Origin: Heterocephalus glaber
Lineage: Eukaryota > Chordata > Mammalia > Rodentia > Bathyergidae
Reading direction: 5' to 3'
Assembly (NCBI RefSeq): GCF_000247695.1
Contig: NW_004624784.1
Location: forward strand, 10,930,959 to 10,994,958
DNA: 64,000 bases
Part shown: one piece after another, positions 33,891-45,550 of the stretch
Position numbering within the stretch: the stretch's first letter is position 1
Layout of the letters: each line of letters begins with the position of its first letter
Made by a program: the position numbers and the translations under genes
Notes under the pieces: model-generated
Database searches by the model: none
What the model was told of the DNA's origin: nothing
The model's input: the letters and a program-made list of their open reading frames with translations, nothing else

Positions 33891-35565
33891 TAGATTTGAT
33901 CTGGGTCAATGTAAATAGGTACAGGAGGAGAAATAGGAGAGAGAAATCAAAGTATGATTACTAGAAGAGGAGCAATGATGTAGTTTTAGCCTGAAAGCAA
34001 TCTGTAAATAGACTACACAGTTTACTCAAACCTCGGTCTTTTATAATCTAATTATATGCAAATGTCCCTGTGGTCTTCCTTACTCACATATGTAGATGGA
34101 GCATTTTGGAGAATCTGAGTGGGGCTCCTCAAATTGAGGGAGGAGAAAAAGGATTAAGACTCTTTGAGGGGTGTATCAGAAGTTCCGTAATACAGAGTGG
34201 TCCCTCCTCCTGTGGCCATGCCCTCTTCAACAGTCCTTACTCTTTCTGATAAGTTCAAGCACTGTCTTACGCTGTTACTTAGAAATCACCAGTAGTGGAA
34301 ATAGGCTAACATTAAGGTGAAAGTGTAGCTTCTCTCATTGATTCGAGTTCTGCCTTTCATAAGTATCTTTGAAAAAGTTTAATTCTTTTTCCATATGATT
34401 TCCATTTGAATGTTGGAAGATGCCCATTGGGGCTCCCTGTAATTTAGCACTCTATGCATTTCCTAGAGTGCTATGGAGCCCTAACGTACCAGCTCAGCTC
34501 TATTCAGGCTCTGGGCCAGAGAGAACATGGAGGACTCCTGGATAGTAGGCACCCTCTCCTTTGCCCCTGTGTGACCAAGTCTGCATGTGTTCCAGGGCCT
34601 ATGGTTGGGAACATATGTATTCTCAAATGCCTAGATTTCTACTGCAGGCTCCTGCTTGGGATCTAGTACCTTGAGCTGGGGTCCTGTCTAACGCTACATG
34701 GCCTCCCTCAGAGTGGAGCCAAGCCTCTGTCTCTATGGCTGAGCCCCCAGAATTTGATGCCAAGTACTTCTGTTTGCCTTCTCCTTGGCCTCTTGCCTGC
34801 TGCCAGACTTCACCAATCTTTTTGGTCCTGCTGTGGACATTCACTGCCTGAATGACCTCAAATTCCCCATTTCTTAGCCTGCAAAGTGAATGAATTTGAA
34901 TGTACTGGTGTACAGAAAAACTGGATTAACCCACTGATGAGTACAGTGCCTCCAACATCTACCTCTGGATCTTTTGGAAGCCCCACTTCTAAACACATGA
35001 AGCCTTTGGGAACCATTTTAGACTTAGACTGTGACAGGTGCCAATGTGGCACTTGTAGAACACTGACAATGACTATCTCGTGACATTTTCTGCCCTAGGA
35101 GCCTGGCGAGCTTCACTCTAGTGCCACACCTGGCAGAACAAGGGCACCACCGGAGATTCTGATCTATTTCATCCAGAAAGAAGCCCAGATATTGAAACTT
35201 TTTAAATGGGTTAATATGTGCAAGTAATCACTAGACAGATGACCTCGGGGTCTGTTACCAAAGTGGGTGCTCCAGGACCCTGAGAGTCTATGCTTAGCCT
35301 TGGAACTTTGTTAATCACTTATGATGCCTTACTCTTTTCTGGTGGTTTTGTCTCATTTCCAGATTCCAGCCAGGCACAGTCTAACCCATCCATCTCCTGG
35401 CTAGACCTTTGTTTTGACCAATGATTCTTTTTCTAGGTGAAGCTTCCCTTAGATAACCAAGGCTCAAAATTCATTTCTCTGTTAGCGCTTTTCAGGACAT
35501 GTGCCAGTTGCTTATGAACATTTTACATGATGTGATTTGAAGAGTTTATATATAACATTGTAGTT
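33891..35565. other. Intergenic unique sequence
   Basis: No supported gene and no confident repeat in about 1.7 kb. Confidence 0.4.
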
Positions 35566-35569
35566 TTCT

Positions 35570-35695
35570 GCTCATTCATTCAACAAACATGTACCAAGTA
35601 CCTTTTTCGCACCCTGCCCTGTACTACTTGCTGAGGAGTACAAAGATATAACATGTATGATATTCTTCACACTTAGAGTAGCTTATGGTTGGTCA
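35570..35695 (-). repeat. L2 LINE 3' end fragment
   Basis: 'ctcattcattcaacaaacatgtaccaagtacc' and 'gaggagtacaaagatataac' are the reversed L2 tail. Confidence 0.58.
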
Positions 35696-36625
35696 GCTTT
35701 CCTCAGGTGTACTTTGTTAACAAGACGTTACACAAAAGCAAAACAACACACACACACAAAAACATTTCTTGGTCAAATAATCTAGGAAGACCTAAGTTAA
35801 AAGAAACAGGTTTCTGTATCTAAAGACTTCTCAGAATCTTTAGTATGCTAATATGTACTACACAGTATAATGCAACATCCAGATATATTGGGTCACCAAA
35901 CTCCTGTTTGATGTGACATATTCCAGAAGATGCTTTTGGAAATGCTGTTATGGGTTATAGGATGCTGAATCTGGAATCAACCTTAATTCTAGCTATGGAG
36001 ACTCTATTAATGTGACCTGTAGTTGCATTAGCTATCTGACCAGCCACGTTCCTCTGCTGCTACCTTGGGAGTTTCAGGCCAGCTATATTGCTTGGATCTT
36101 TTTTCATTCAACCATCCATAAGCAGGTCTTTCCCTTTTGGAACTTGGACTGTTGACATTTTTGGATCCTGAATATAGGACCTATCAAGTTCAACTTTACT
36201 GATTTTGGACCACAGTTAAAGACTGTTGCAATCTTTTTTATCTGAATCCATTTGCCAGCATTTTAGCCAGGTTTCCCAGCTATGTGTTTTACTTACTCAA
36301 ACTACACCTTAAGTGAATAGGCCTCCTTTGTCTTCATCCACGACTCTGAAGAACATGCCAAATAAGACAGATTCCTAGAGACTTCTTTTGGAATTGGCAT
36401 GGATCTTTTAATCAGTATTATTTGAGTTTACTCCTTTAACAAATCCCCAGAGCTGAGCTGTTGTTGGGTCTACAACCCTTCATCTGAGTCAGAAGATAAC
36501 ATGAGAGGTTTGGGGAAGCTCTTCATGGAAATCCACATTCTCTAAGCCTACCAGTCTGGTAATAGTTCCAAAGAAAAGAAAATAAACCTAGTTTGTCAGG
36601 AGTAAGCCTTCAAAGAAGAGATTAT
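35696..36625. other. Intergenic unique sequence
   Basis: No gene; a short CA run at about 35746-35757. Confidence 0.4.
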
Positions 36626-36629
36626 TTTA

Positions 36630-36785
36630 TTTTTGTGATTATAAAAGTAACCTATGCTAATTATAGAAAATGAGAAATATAGGAAAAGAATCCCTAAATT
36701 AAGAAGAAAGTGAAAGCAACCCAACATCAACCAGAGAGCTCACTTAAATTTTACTATCTCCTGCCAACTTTTTATTATACACGTG
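36630..36785. repeat. Old dispersed repeat, family not named
   Basis: 'gtgattataaaagtaacctatgc', 'aattatagaaaatgagaaat' and 'caacccaacatcaaccagag' recall a common mammalian dispersed repeat (…AAAAGTAATACATG…AGAAAAT…CCCAACATCCAGAGATAACC). I cannot assign its name with confidence. Confidence 0.35.
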
Positions 36786-36799
36786 TATTGATTCCTGTA

Positions 36800-36935
36800 A
36801 AGAAGCATATTGGATGTCTTCTTTGTGTTGGACATTATTGTAGGTGCAACAGTAAACAAAAGACTCCTTCCCTCCCCCAAAATTCTGCCCTCAGGAAGCT
36901 TATATTCTGGTAGAGGTAAACAAACAAAATCTTTA
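36800..36935 (-). repeat. L2 LINE 3' end fragment
   Basis: 'gtgttggacattattgtagg', 'gcaacagtaaacaaaagac', 'ctgccctcaggaagcttatattctgg' is the reversed L2 tail. Confidence 0.6.
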
Positions 36936-39270
36936 TTAAAAAATACTTTACAAATTATCCTGCTTTTCTCTTCCAACTTGATGTGATATCAGAACTATCC
37001 CTGAAATAAACTTATATTAATGAATTCAGGCCAGCTTCTGATGATTCTTATTTTCCTTACTAAATATTTTCCTTCCAGTTGTCTCTTTAACAGAACAGTT
37101 GAGAATTTTGTGGGAGTTAATATGAAGCTCACCAGCCTCCAGTTTCCAGAACGTAGTTTTTACCTCTCTTTGAAAATTGGGACAAAAGTGGTTATCTCCA
37201 GGCACTTGGCACCTCTTTTTTACACTATTTCTGCAAGATTAGAGATTGTGGTTCCCAGTCCCACCTGTCTTGAAGTAATTTGTTGAGGACTGAAGACTTG
37301 AGCTTGTTTGGGGGTATTCTCACTATCTCTGCACCCATCATGGGCTTCCGTGCATTCCTACCTGTGTTTACCCCACCTTCCCAGACACATCAGTCTTCTT
37401 GGCTGACAAGATGAAAGTAAAAGGAGTTGTGAGGTTCTGCTTTCTCTGCAGATTGTCTGTTAGCAATCGTAGCCAAATAGTAGCCTCTTCCCTTCTGACA
37501 CTGCACTTGAGGAAGGAAGTTTATTTGGGAATCTGAAGGAAAACTCTTTTAATTTTAATTAGTTTCCATAGCTCTTAAAAAAAAAAACCCTCATGATATT
37601 CTTTTGGGGCAGAGTGTTATGCAACCCTTTTGTATTTGCCCACTCCTTCATTTTATAAACAAGGAAACTGAGGCGCATGTTCAGTAAAGGACATTGCATA
37701 AATGTGATCCCATAATATTCATCTGAGTTAACCTTGCAGTATCTGAGAAAAGAAAAATCTTTCAAGAAAAAGGTCACTGGGGGAGAAAAAAGACCTCAGG
37801 AGAAATTTAATTGAGTACCCCTCTCTTGGGGAGAGGACAATGGATTTCACTGAATGAGCCCCAGATTGTAGCAAGTTTTCCCTGGTTGCAGACATCCCAC
37901 TGGGCCCTTTCTGGTCTGTTCTGCTTGGGGGAATTGCAGCACCCCACATCCTTCACCTTCAGCTTTGGGCTCCAAAGCAGGATATCAAACAGCTGGTTCT
38001 TCTCCATATGCAGCCACCCCAGCCCTGCTCTCTTCATTAACTGAAACCCTTCCTCAGGGGAGCAGCTGACAGCTCCCTTTGATTGGCTATTGACAGTCAT
38101 GCTGAGGCTTCTGAGTAGCTCCTTGTTAACCTTGAAAGATGACTATTTTAGTTTTTTTGGAGTCTCTGTCACCACCTGCAGACAGAAGGAGATGATTTAA
38201 GAGGTGAGCAGGTAGGAATTCTGTGACCTTCAAACAGAGATATCCCCAGAATCGGTGGACAGAGACAAATGGCTACATGGCTTGTCTGTTTTTGTGTCCT
38301 GGCTCTATCCCCAGCCTATTGTGTCAGATAAGAGGTTTCACGTTACCCTCTGAAGGGCTGGGATTACCAGGCAAGCTCAGAAGGCATCTACAATACTGTT
38401 TCTCTGTAAACAGCCTTTACAAATGCTATGCTAGTAACAGACCTGGGTATATGCCATTTTGGCACTGAAAGTGCCATCTTTTAGGGCAAAGGCTGTGTGG
38501 GTAACACATAAAACACAAAAATCAAGTTAATTTTGTCTATTTAAATGCATAAACAAACAAAGCTATTTCACATGTGCAATTTCTAAACCAAAGACCAGGA
38601 AACATAAAATTCTCTGTAATAAATAATAAAATATAAACTTTAGTTTCATTGTATAACTAGGAGAGTCAGAAGAAAGCTAAGAAAAGAAGAAAAGAAGGGG
38701 AGGAGGAAAAGCAAGGAGGTTGAACTTGTGTGCAGGAGAGAAGAAAAGGGACAAGCCACACAGTCATCTTCTCCAGGATGGTGCCTCCTTGTTCTTCTCT
38801 TGGTGAGATCAGTGACACCTGCCAGTTAATACTTGAAGGGGTTCTTGACTACAAGTCTACAGGGACCACAAGGACTACAAGGAGCATCAGCTCAAGAGTT
38901 ACCTAGTTTTGTGACTGTACAGTGACATCATTAATTTAGAATTAACCCACTATATCAGTAGAACTCTGGTTGGGTCCTGTGCAAGATACGCCTGGACAGT
39001 TGGTCCTGGTGTTGTCTGAACCCTCTTCTCTCATTCTGCTGAATCAGCGCTGTTCACAAATATCCTGGTGTGTGATTAGGACCCATCATTTCCCACAGCA
39101 GAGCCGGTAGGCTAACTGCAGAACTGTAGTCTGCCTGTAACTACTCACTATACAGTATACAGATGTCTCCCTGTGTTTCTTCTACTTAAGCTATTTCTGT
39201 TCTTATTGCTACCACACATATTCATGCAAATGCAGGAATTTCAGGAGGTACAATTCTCTTCCAATGTAAA
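36936..39270. other. Intergenic unique sequence
   Basis: No gene. A reversed MIR core fragment lies at about 37645-37715 ('cattttataaacaaggaaactgaggc'). An AT-rich repeat-free patch lies at 38500-38660. Confidence 0.4.
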
Positions 39271-39276
39271 CCTGTT

Positions 39277-39339
39277 CTATGAATGCCTTCTGCAATAAAA
39301 TTCCTCTACAAAATGTCTGTGAATGTCTTTCCCAGCTGT
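39277..39339 (+). repeat. 63-bp segment duplicated at 41378 (probable source copy)
   Basis: Bases 39277-39339 (start 'ctatgaatgccttctgcaat', end 'cccagctgt') recur at 41378-41440 on the same strand with two substitutions (61 of 63 identical). The other copy interrupts a MIR, so this one is the likelier donor. Confidence 0.9.
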
Positions 39340-40200
39340 TATGGAAGGGGTTTTATCATCTTCCATGGGTTTATACAGGAGAAGAGTAACTTTGGGGTGA
39401 AAAACTGCCTGGAAGACATCCCCCTTCCCTCAGTGAATCTTTCCTCTAGGGTCACATCCTATGTCCAGCCATGCAATGGCCCTCAAAAACAGCAGTCAAG
39501 GCTAAAGTTTGTTTTATTTTAATTGACTATTTCTTCCTACTTACATGTAGTCTGTGCTATTATACTTTCTCTTGGTTGCTGATCTTGTTTTCCCCCCTCT
39601 ATTGTTGGTTCTACCAAGCCTATCACTTTCTGACCCCAAGAGCAACCACCTTCATTCCTAACTCTGGCCTCAAAAATCTCAGCTTAAGTTTGAACTTGAC
39701 CTCCATCAAAAGTGCTACAGCCTCAAATCTCCATCCATGTTCCATTAACACTTTGAGGTCTAGATCATTTTAATAATTCAGATTCCAGGACTTTAACCAG
39801 GACCTACCTGGACCATGTTAATCAAACAAGTTTGTTTGCACACTGTTTTTTCCACTACCTTCTGGTACCTATGACCAACATGTATCAGTCCCAGTGTCCC
39901 ATTAACATAAATCTTTGGGTTAGATTAACACCCTGGGCAGAATCATTCTCATTCTGCCCTCTTGTCCATCAAAATCAGCTGCCAAATATTTACCTAGTTG
40001 TGTCTCCTCTGAACTTCTGAGGATGAGGCCTTCTCTGTACATACATATAGGTGTGTACACAAACATATTTATTGCTCTTAATATCCATGCAGTTGTCAGG
40101 GGAGATTGCAGACCAGAAAAGAGATCAGAGGAATGCCAGAGGGAATTCTGAGGTCTAGCTAAATAACAGTCCCCTTGGCCAGTGTAGAAACAATCCTACA
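39340..40200. other. Intergenic unique sequence
   Basis: No gene or clear repeat seen. Confidence 0.4.
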
Positions 40201-40204
40201 CCAA

Positions 40205-40360
40205 TACTTCTGAGACTTTAATGTGCGAAAATACCATCTGACAGTCTTAACAGGCAGAATTTGATTCAGGTCTGTGGGAGGGCGGGAGAAAAGTCTCCAA
40301 GTGAAGCCAATACCACTAGTTCCACCTATCTGTGAACCATGCTTTGAGTAGTAAGGCTAT
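40205..40360 (+). mobile_element. MER5A-like hAT-Charlie DNA element
   Basis: 'acttctgagactttaatgtgcg', 'gatccaggtctg'-like centre ('gattcaggtctgtggg') and 3' end 'aaccatgctttgagtagtaagg' follow MER5A. Confidence 0.58.
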
Positions 40361-40502
40361 AGAGCTCCTCTTCCATTAGGCTCTAGACTTATTCATAGAA
40401 GATTCTTCTTTTATACCTGAGATTTGCCATTTATAAAACAAGAGTATGGAACCACTAATACTTGTCCTTACAGTGCTAGGATGTGATGTGCTATAAATTA
40501 AT

Positions 40503-40557
40503 CAGTTTTACTATCAATTTTATTATCAATTGTAATCAATTTTATTATCAATTTTTA
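40503..40557 (+). repeat. Degenerate tandem TATCAATTTTAT repeat
   Basis: Four near-copies of a 'tatcaatttta' unit in direct order. A further 'tattatcaattt' appears beyond the adjacent ID-like SINE at about 40699-40710, as if the SINE split or duplicated the tract. Confidence 0.7.
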
Positions 40558-40620
40558 AAAAAGCATCCATTGCTCTTTTGTATTTCTTTTCCTTCATTCT
40601 TATTTTCATTTGTTTATTTA

Positions 40621-40696
40621 ATGGTGCTGGAGATTGAACTCAGGACCTAGTGCATGCTAAGCTTGCACTTTACCACTGAGCTATAGCCCTACCCCC
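40621..40696 (-). mobile_element. ID-like tRNA-derived SINE, older subfamily
   Basis: Reversed tRNA-like body: 'agattgaactcaggacctag' (B box) to 'taccactgagctatagccct' (A box). It differs from the young copies in the segment between the boxes. Confidence 0.8.
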
Positions 40697-40825
40697 TTTA
40701 TTATCAATTTCAATGTCACCTCTTCTTGAAAATCTTTCCCAGTTCCAGGGGAAGATTTCATCTTGGGTGCTTTCACACTTCAATTCAATTCAGTTTAGAA
40801 TAGTTTAATTCAATTCAGTTCAGAA

Positions 40826-41065
40826 GGCTGGGCGTGGTGGCAGATGCCTGTAATTCCAGTACTCAGGGAGACTGAGACAGGAGGATGGCAAGTTTGAGCC
40901 TAGCCTGGACAACTTAGTGACTTAGCAAGACCTTATCTCAAAATTTTAAAAATGAAGAAAAGGCTGGGGACATACCCCAGAATGAAGGCCTTTGGTTCAA
41001 TCTCTACTACTGTCAAAAAACCAAAACCAACCAACCAAATGAAAGACCCAAACAAATACAAAACC
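40826..41065 (+). mobile_element. Dimeric SINE (B1-like left, ID-like right)
   Basis: Left arm: GGCTGGGCGTGGTGGCAGATG, TAATTCCAG, 'agaccttatctcaaaatttt'. Right arm: 'ggctggggacataccccag', 'tttggttcaatctctac', then an A/C-rich tail. Direct repeats of 'aattcaattcag' type flank it (about 40807-40825 and 41066-41080). Confidence 0.87.
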
Positions 41066-41294
41066 AATTCAAATTCAGAAGAGTTCACTGACTATTTTTG
41101 ATCTATCAGGCAGCAAGTTTGTTTCTTTGGGACTGAGTAGACAATGATGCTGCCAACGAAAGTGGAATGCTGAGTTATACAAATGGAAGGTTAGACCCAG
41201 AGAGAAGGTAAGTGCGTTCATGCTTGCCACAATATGTGTGATGTGTCTGTAATATGTAGAGATGGAGAGATTGCATGGTATGGTACCTCCTAGA

Positions 41295-41560
41295 ACTGGG
41301 CTACATGTGTTTGGATTCAGCCCCAGTGCTGACCACCTGTGTGGTCTCAGGCAAGTTACATAACTTCTCTAACTCTCCTATGAATGCCTTCTGCAATAAA
41401 ATTCCTCCACAAAATGTCTGTGAATGTCTTTCCCAGTTGTGGTAAAGGAATTTCCTTATTTTTAAGAAAAGGAATAATAATAGCCACCTCATAAGACTGT
41501 TACGTTATTAGGTGGAGTAAATGAATCAAGATTTGTAAAGCACTTACACCACTTTTGGTA
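41295..41560 (+). repeat. MIR SINE interrupted by the 63-bp insert
   Basis: Left half 'tgtttggattcagccccagtgctgaccacctgtgtggtctcaggcaagttac' and right half 'aataataatagccacctcataagactgtta...taaagcacttac' are consecutive parts of one MIR. Between 'taactctcc' and 'ttccttatttttaag' lies foreign sequence that includes 41378-41440. Confidence 0.72.
41378..41440 (+). repeat. 63-bp segment copied from 39277, inserted in MIR
   Basis: Same strand and 61/63 identical to 39277-39339 (start 'ctatgaatgccttctgcaat'). No A-tail and no evident target-site duplication, so it does not look like ordinary retroposition. Confidence 0.9.
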
Positions 41561-41629
41561 TATAATATTTTAAAGAAATGATTGTTCAACAAATATATGT
41601 TCAGGAGGTATCACTCAAGAAAAGTCTAG

Positions 41630-41960
41630 GTTGGAGATATGGATTTGGGAGCCATCAGTATTTAGGTGAAGTTCAGCCTTAGGCACAAAAGATATTTTCC
41701 AGGGAGAATGTAGGCTATAGATTGAGTGGTAAAGAGGAAAGAAATGATGCTTTAGGGCATACCAATATTTCAGTAATAAGCAGAGGAAGAGGATTCAGTG
41801 AAGGAGGTTGAGAATGATGACCCAGAAGAAATGAAATCAAAAGCTAAATAAGTAGAGAATCTTGAGAAAGGGATAGTGATCAACAGTGGCAAATGCCATA
41901 GCAACATCAAATAAGAACAGGAATAAATCAAAGCCATTCAGTTGGCTGGCTAAGAAAGCA
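41630..41960 (+). repeat. Old dispersed repeat, family not named
   Basis: 'ttggagatatggatttgggagccatcagtatt', 'gcagaggaagaggattcagtg' and 'gggatagtgatcaacagtggcaaatgcc' form a word order found in a widespread ancient mammalian repeat whose name I am not sure of. Related sequence lies at 60130-62205. Confidence 0.45.
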
Positions 41961-43000
41961 TGTTTTAGGCTACATACAATTCCTATTTAGCCTGCTTTCA
42001 TCCACTAAGCTATAAGCCTTCAATGTAAAGACTAAGTTTATTATGCAGCCTTGTATACCCAGGGGCTAACACATGCTTGCAGCATAGCAGGACTTTTTCA
42101 GTATTGCTGAAATATTATTTTTGTTGCCAGATTCTCTAATGACTCCTGTTCCTTAGTGGTCCACTTCACCCTGGTTGTGTATTGAATAATGAGACAGTAA
42201 ACAAAGTTGGAGAATCTCATTTCCTGTCCTGTCCTTTCTTCTTGCGGAAACTCAAGGAGAGGTGAGGTCAGTATTTCTTGATACAGAGCATCCTTTTATG
42301 GTGAGACTAAGTCATTGTAGACATCGAGATGAGGATGTACAAAGCTTGGGGTGGGGTAGCTGGCTGGTAAAACTCTTTTGATGTTCATTGTATTACCACC
42401 CAGAGATGGCAGATCTTCCATTTAGGCTGATTTCCAGTAAGTAGCAGAGTACTGTAGTTGTGTGCTGGGTTGGACCCTCAGGGCTGTCTGCCAATAATGG
42501 CTCTCTGGCTCATCTTCACTTCCTGGAAACCTCTAGATTCCATGCTGATGGTGCTGTAGGAGCAGTCCTTCTATTGCATAGTAGTTTGGTGCAGGTGGCT
42601 TTCAAGGTCACTTCCAACTTCAAGACTGTAGGAGCCTAGGTGACCACTGAAGGAGACTGTGACACAGAGCCCAGCCTTCCTAGGTAGGGTCCAAGTGGTG
42701 GCAGAGAAGGGAAATCCTTGGCATATGTCTCTGTGCAGGGTGTTCAGGCTTTGCAGAATTGGAAATGGAGTGAAAAAGGGAGGGAGAGCCCAGGAGGATG
42801 GGGGAGCTTGTGCATTGTAGGATGACAAACCCCCTGCTGAGAAATTGTAATTTCTCAGGCCCCAGTGGGCCAGGTAAGAGGGAGGAGGGCAGAGGGGGCA
42901 GTGGACTGGGAGGAAGGGGAGCTCTGACTCATTCTCTTGTTGACAAATAGACTAGATTCCTTTTACTAGGCTGGACTCTGCCCTTCCAGGATGCACAGCC
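41961..43000. other. Intergenic unique sequence
   Basis: No gene or clear repeat seen; GC somewhat higher than the surroundings at 42640-42920. Confidence 0.4.
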
Positions 43001-43004
43001 AGTG

Positions 43005-43176
43005 TCAGCACACTGCTAATGGGGCTTTGAGAGTCTCCTTTTGATGAGCACGTCCCAGAAAGCAGGTATTAGCCATTTCTGCTGGGGAGGCAATGAAGGC
43101 ATTTGCAGCTGAAATCGGCTTTCCTGGCTGCCCTAATAAAGCAGAGACTTTCAAAGCCCCATTAGCAGTGTGCTGA
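43005..43176. repeat. 33-bp inverted repeat around a 106-bp spacer
   Basis: Left arm 43005-43037 ('tcagcacactgctaatgggg' ...) is the reverse complement of right arm 43144-43176 (… 'ccccattagcagtgtgctga') with a single mismatch in 33. The spacer has no recognised repeat. No target-site duplication or known terminal-inverted-repeat motif was seen just outside. Confidence 0.95.
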
Positions 43177-43730
43177 CTGAAGATTTACATCTGTACTAGC
43201 CCAGTTCCTCCGGAGCAGGGAACACTGGACACTCATGCCCAGCCCCAAGAAGCAGACTGCCTTTGACCAAGGTGGCTGCATTTCCAATGATGGATGTGAG
43301 TGGCTTAGGAAAAGGACCTGTCTCCCTATCTTCAGGGACTAGTGTAGAGCCTGGCACAAAACAGACTGCCAACAAATGTTTATGGAATTGATAGATGAAT
43401 GAAGGGGGTATCCAGCCCTTGGTGAGCATGTAATCTATGTTTATGAGATGGATGAATGATAGGTAAGGTAAAGATGGAGTTGGGAAAGGAAAGGAAGAGA
43501 TGATGTAAAAGAAAAGAAAATGTAGTTCCTCCCTCCGCCCCAGACTTGCTAAACTGTTCTACAAGTAGGAGCCTCCACAGCCTCCCATGTCTCCCCAGAA
43601 ATAAACTTGAGGGCCTTTCCCTTGTTAGGCCTTGAAGATGGGGAGTGGCATGGGGTGGGAGGACCCCTTATTGCCAGGCTATTTTTTAAGTTGTATATGC
43701 TGAAAGTCAGTATAGATAGGAGTGAGCATC
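43177..43730. other. Intergenic sequence with a weak L2/MIR tail
   Basis: 'tagtgtagagcctggcacaaaac' to 'aacaaatgtttatggaattg' (about 43320-43400) resembles an L2/MIR 3' end in forward sense. Otherwise nothing recognised. Confidence 0.4.
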
Positions 43731-43734
43731 GCTT

Positions 43735-43835
43735 TTTGGAAGAGGCAATTGAGCCTCTCGGAAGGGATGTGCCTTGTCCAGATTCACACAGATGAAACTA
43801 GAATGCAGATCCAAGCCAGTTGGCCCTCTAAGCTT
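43735..43835 (-). repeat. MIR SINE fragment
   Basis: 'gaggcaattgagcctctcgg', 'gtgccttgtccagattcacacag' and 'ctagaatgcagatccaagcc' are a reversed MIR core. Confidence 0.5.
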
Positions 43836-44815
43836 ACACTTTCTCCCAACTACCACCTGTCTTCCCTCTGATTACAGGGCTCCGGGGGATGTCGTTCTGG
43901 ATGTCAATGGTTTCTTTTTCACTTGCCCTACCAGTGTGCAGGTAGTAGTCTCAAGGTAGAGTGTCCCAATTTTCCATCCACTTCTTCCTCTCCTATGATC
44001 TAAAACAACTTTCCAGGGAATTGGTGGATGGACTAGGATAGCAGCCCTCTTATCTAGCAGTTTCCATCAGATCAGTTAACATTTCTCTAGGTGGTGCCCC
44101 TCCGTCAACCCCTTGTTGCTTCTTCCTGAATGCATGTGCTTTCAGACAGACCTTCTGGGAAGTTCTGTAAAGGGGACTAAATAAATACATGGAACAAAAC
44201 AGATACAGCTAGATATGCATATACCTAGCAGCCAGAGTTGCCTGCCCTCGTGTACTCACTATGTGCATCTATTTGATTTGTACTTTACCCGGTTTCACAG
44301 AAATCCTCTAAGCCACTGGTGTGTGACTGGGGCTTGCCTGGCCGTTACACCATTTGAATATTTTCAGTCAAGATTTAGTCACTGCACATCTCTTAGAGTT
44401 CTCTAATCAGAAAAATTAACTCTCATCAGACATAGGAATTAATCTTTGTTAGCACTGTTGTCAGTCTAACTTTGTTTTTCTCAGTGCCGGACATAGAAAG
44501 GGACATCCTAGGAAGGAGGAGGCTCTACCACTGTCAAAGACCTCAGTGGAAGAATGGAGGATGGTCCCTCCTCCTAACATGTTGAGGCATATGTGGAACC
44601 CCTCAGGAATTCTTCTCTGGTCCTCAGCAGTGAGCTGTGCTGTCCACAGGACTTTGATATTAAGTGACTTGAAGTTATGACTAGTCATGGCAGGGAAGAA
44701 GAGGATGTCCTTTGGGAAAGATCCCAAAGCAAAATGGCACCCAGGTAGGAATTAAATGACAGTACACAGTGGGTGAATTATTTACTGACTCACCAGTGTG
44801 TTAAATGTGTTAAAT
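43836..44815. other. Intergenic unique sequence
   Basis: No gene or clear repeat seen. Confidence 0.4.
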
Positions 44816-44832
44816 ATACAGACTTGTCTTTT

Positions 44833-44914
44833 TTTTTTTGGTACTGGGGATTGAACATGGGTCCTTGTGCTTGCAAGGCAAGTGGCAGAACCACTGAGCT
44901 AAATCCCTGGCCCT
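44833..44914 (-). mobile_element. ID-type tRNA-derived SINE
   Basis: T-run, 'ggtactggggattgaacatg', then 'accactgagctaaatccctg'. TSD acagacttgtctttt (44818-44832) versus acaggcttgtctttt (44915-44929), one mismatch. Confidence 0.95.
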
Positions 44915-44943
44915 ACAGGCTTGTCTTTTAAATTCATCCTTCA

Positions 44944-44965
44944 ATGTGTGTGTGTGTGTGTGTGC
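44944..44965 (+). repeat. (TG)n microsatellite
   Basis: About ten TG units, just downstream of the preceding SINE. Confidence 0.92.
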
Positions 44966-45126
44966 ATGCTTTAGAGGGACAAGGGTGGTGAGAAACCCTC
45001 AACAGCATTTATGAAGTGGAGAAACTTCAAGCTTCAAAGAATCACAACTGCACCCACAGAGAAACCAAAATGCTAAGAGAATCAGATTGCTGCAGAATAA
45101 ATAAATGTGACATTAACACCATCTTC

Positions 45127-45176
45127 CATAATATATATTTCATATACTCTCATTTCCTCGTGAAAAATATATTATG
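45127..45176. repeat. AT-rich 16-bp inverted repeat
   Basis: 'cataatatatatttca' at 45127-45142 and 'tgaaaaatatattatg' at 45161-45176 pair with one mismatch around an 18-base loop. Confidence 0.8.
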
Positions 45177-45429
45177 TAGATGTGTCTGTTATCATCACAT
45201 TCATTTACTCTACAGCACTTGATTTTGTAGCATTGAGCTATCTGTATACTCAAGTCAGCAGCCATCAGCTGTTGTCTATAGTACTCTAGAACGGCTTTCA
45301 CTTGAAGTTACAACATCCTCTTAAGTACAAGTTTCTTTTGCAGGATTAGAAAATCTTTGCTTCTGAGTGAAGGGTGGTAAGGAAATCACCAAACCAGAAA
45401 TCAAGAGAGATGACTTCCATTCTGTTTTC

Positions 45430-45550
45430 TCACGGTGTGCTCTGTGATCTTGAGAATTCAGTTCCTTTCTCTGGTCCTCAGTTTCCCTATCTGTAAAATG
45501 TAGCTATTAGACAGGGTAATCTCTAAAGTCTCTTCCAGCTCTAATCTTTA
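45430..45550 (+). repeat. MIR SINE fragment
   Basis: 'tgtgatcttgagaattcag', 'ggtcctcagtttccctatctgtaaaatg' then 'aaagtctcttccagctctaa' match MIR in forward sense. Confidence 0.65.
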
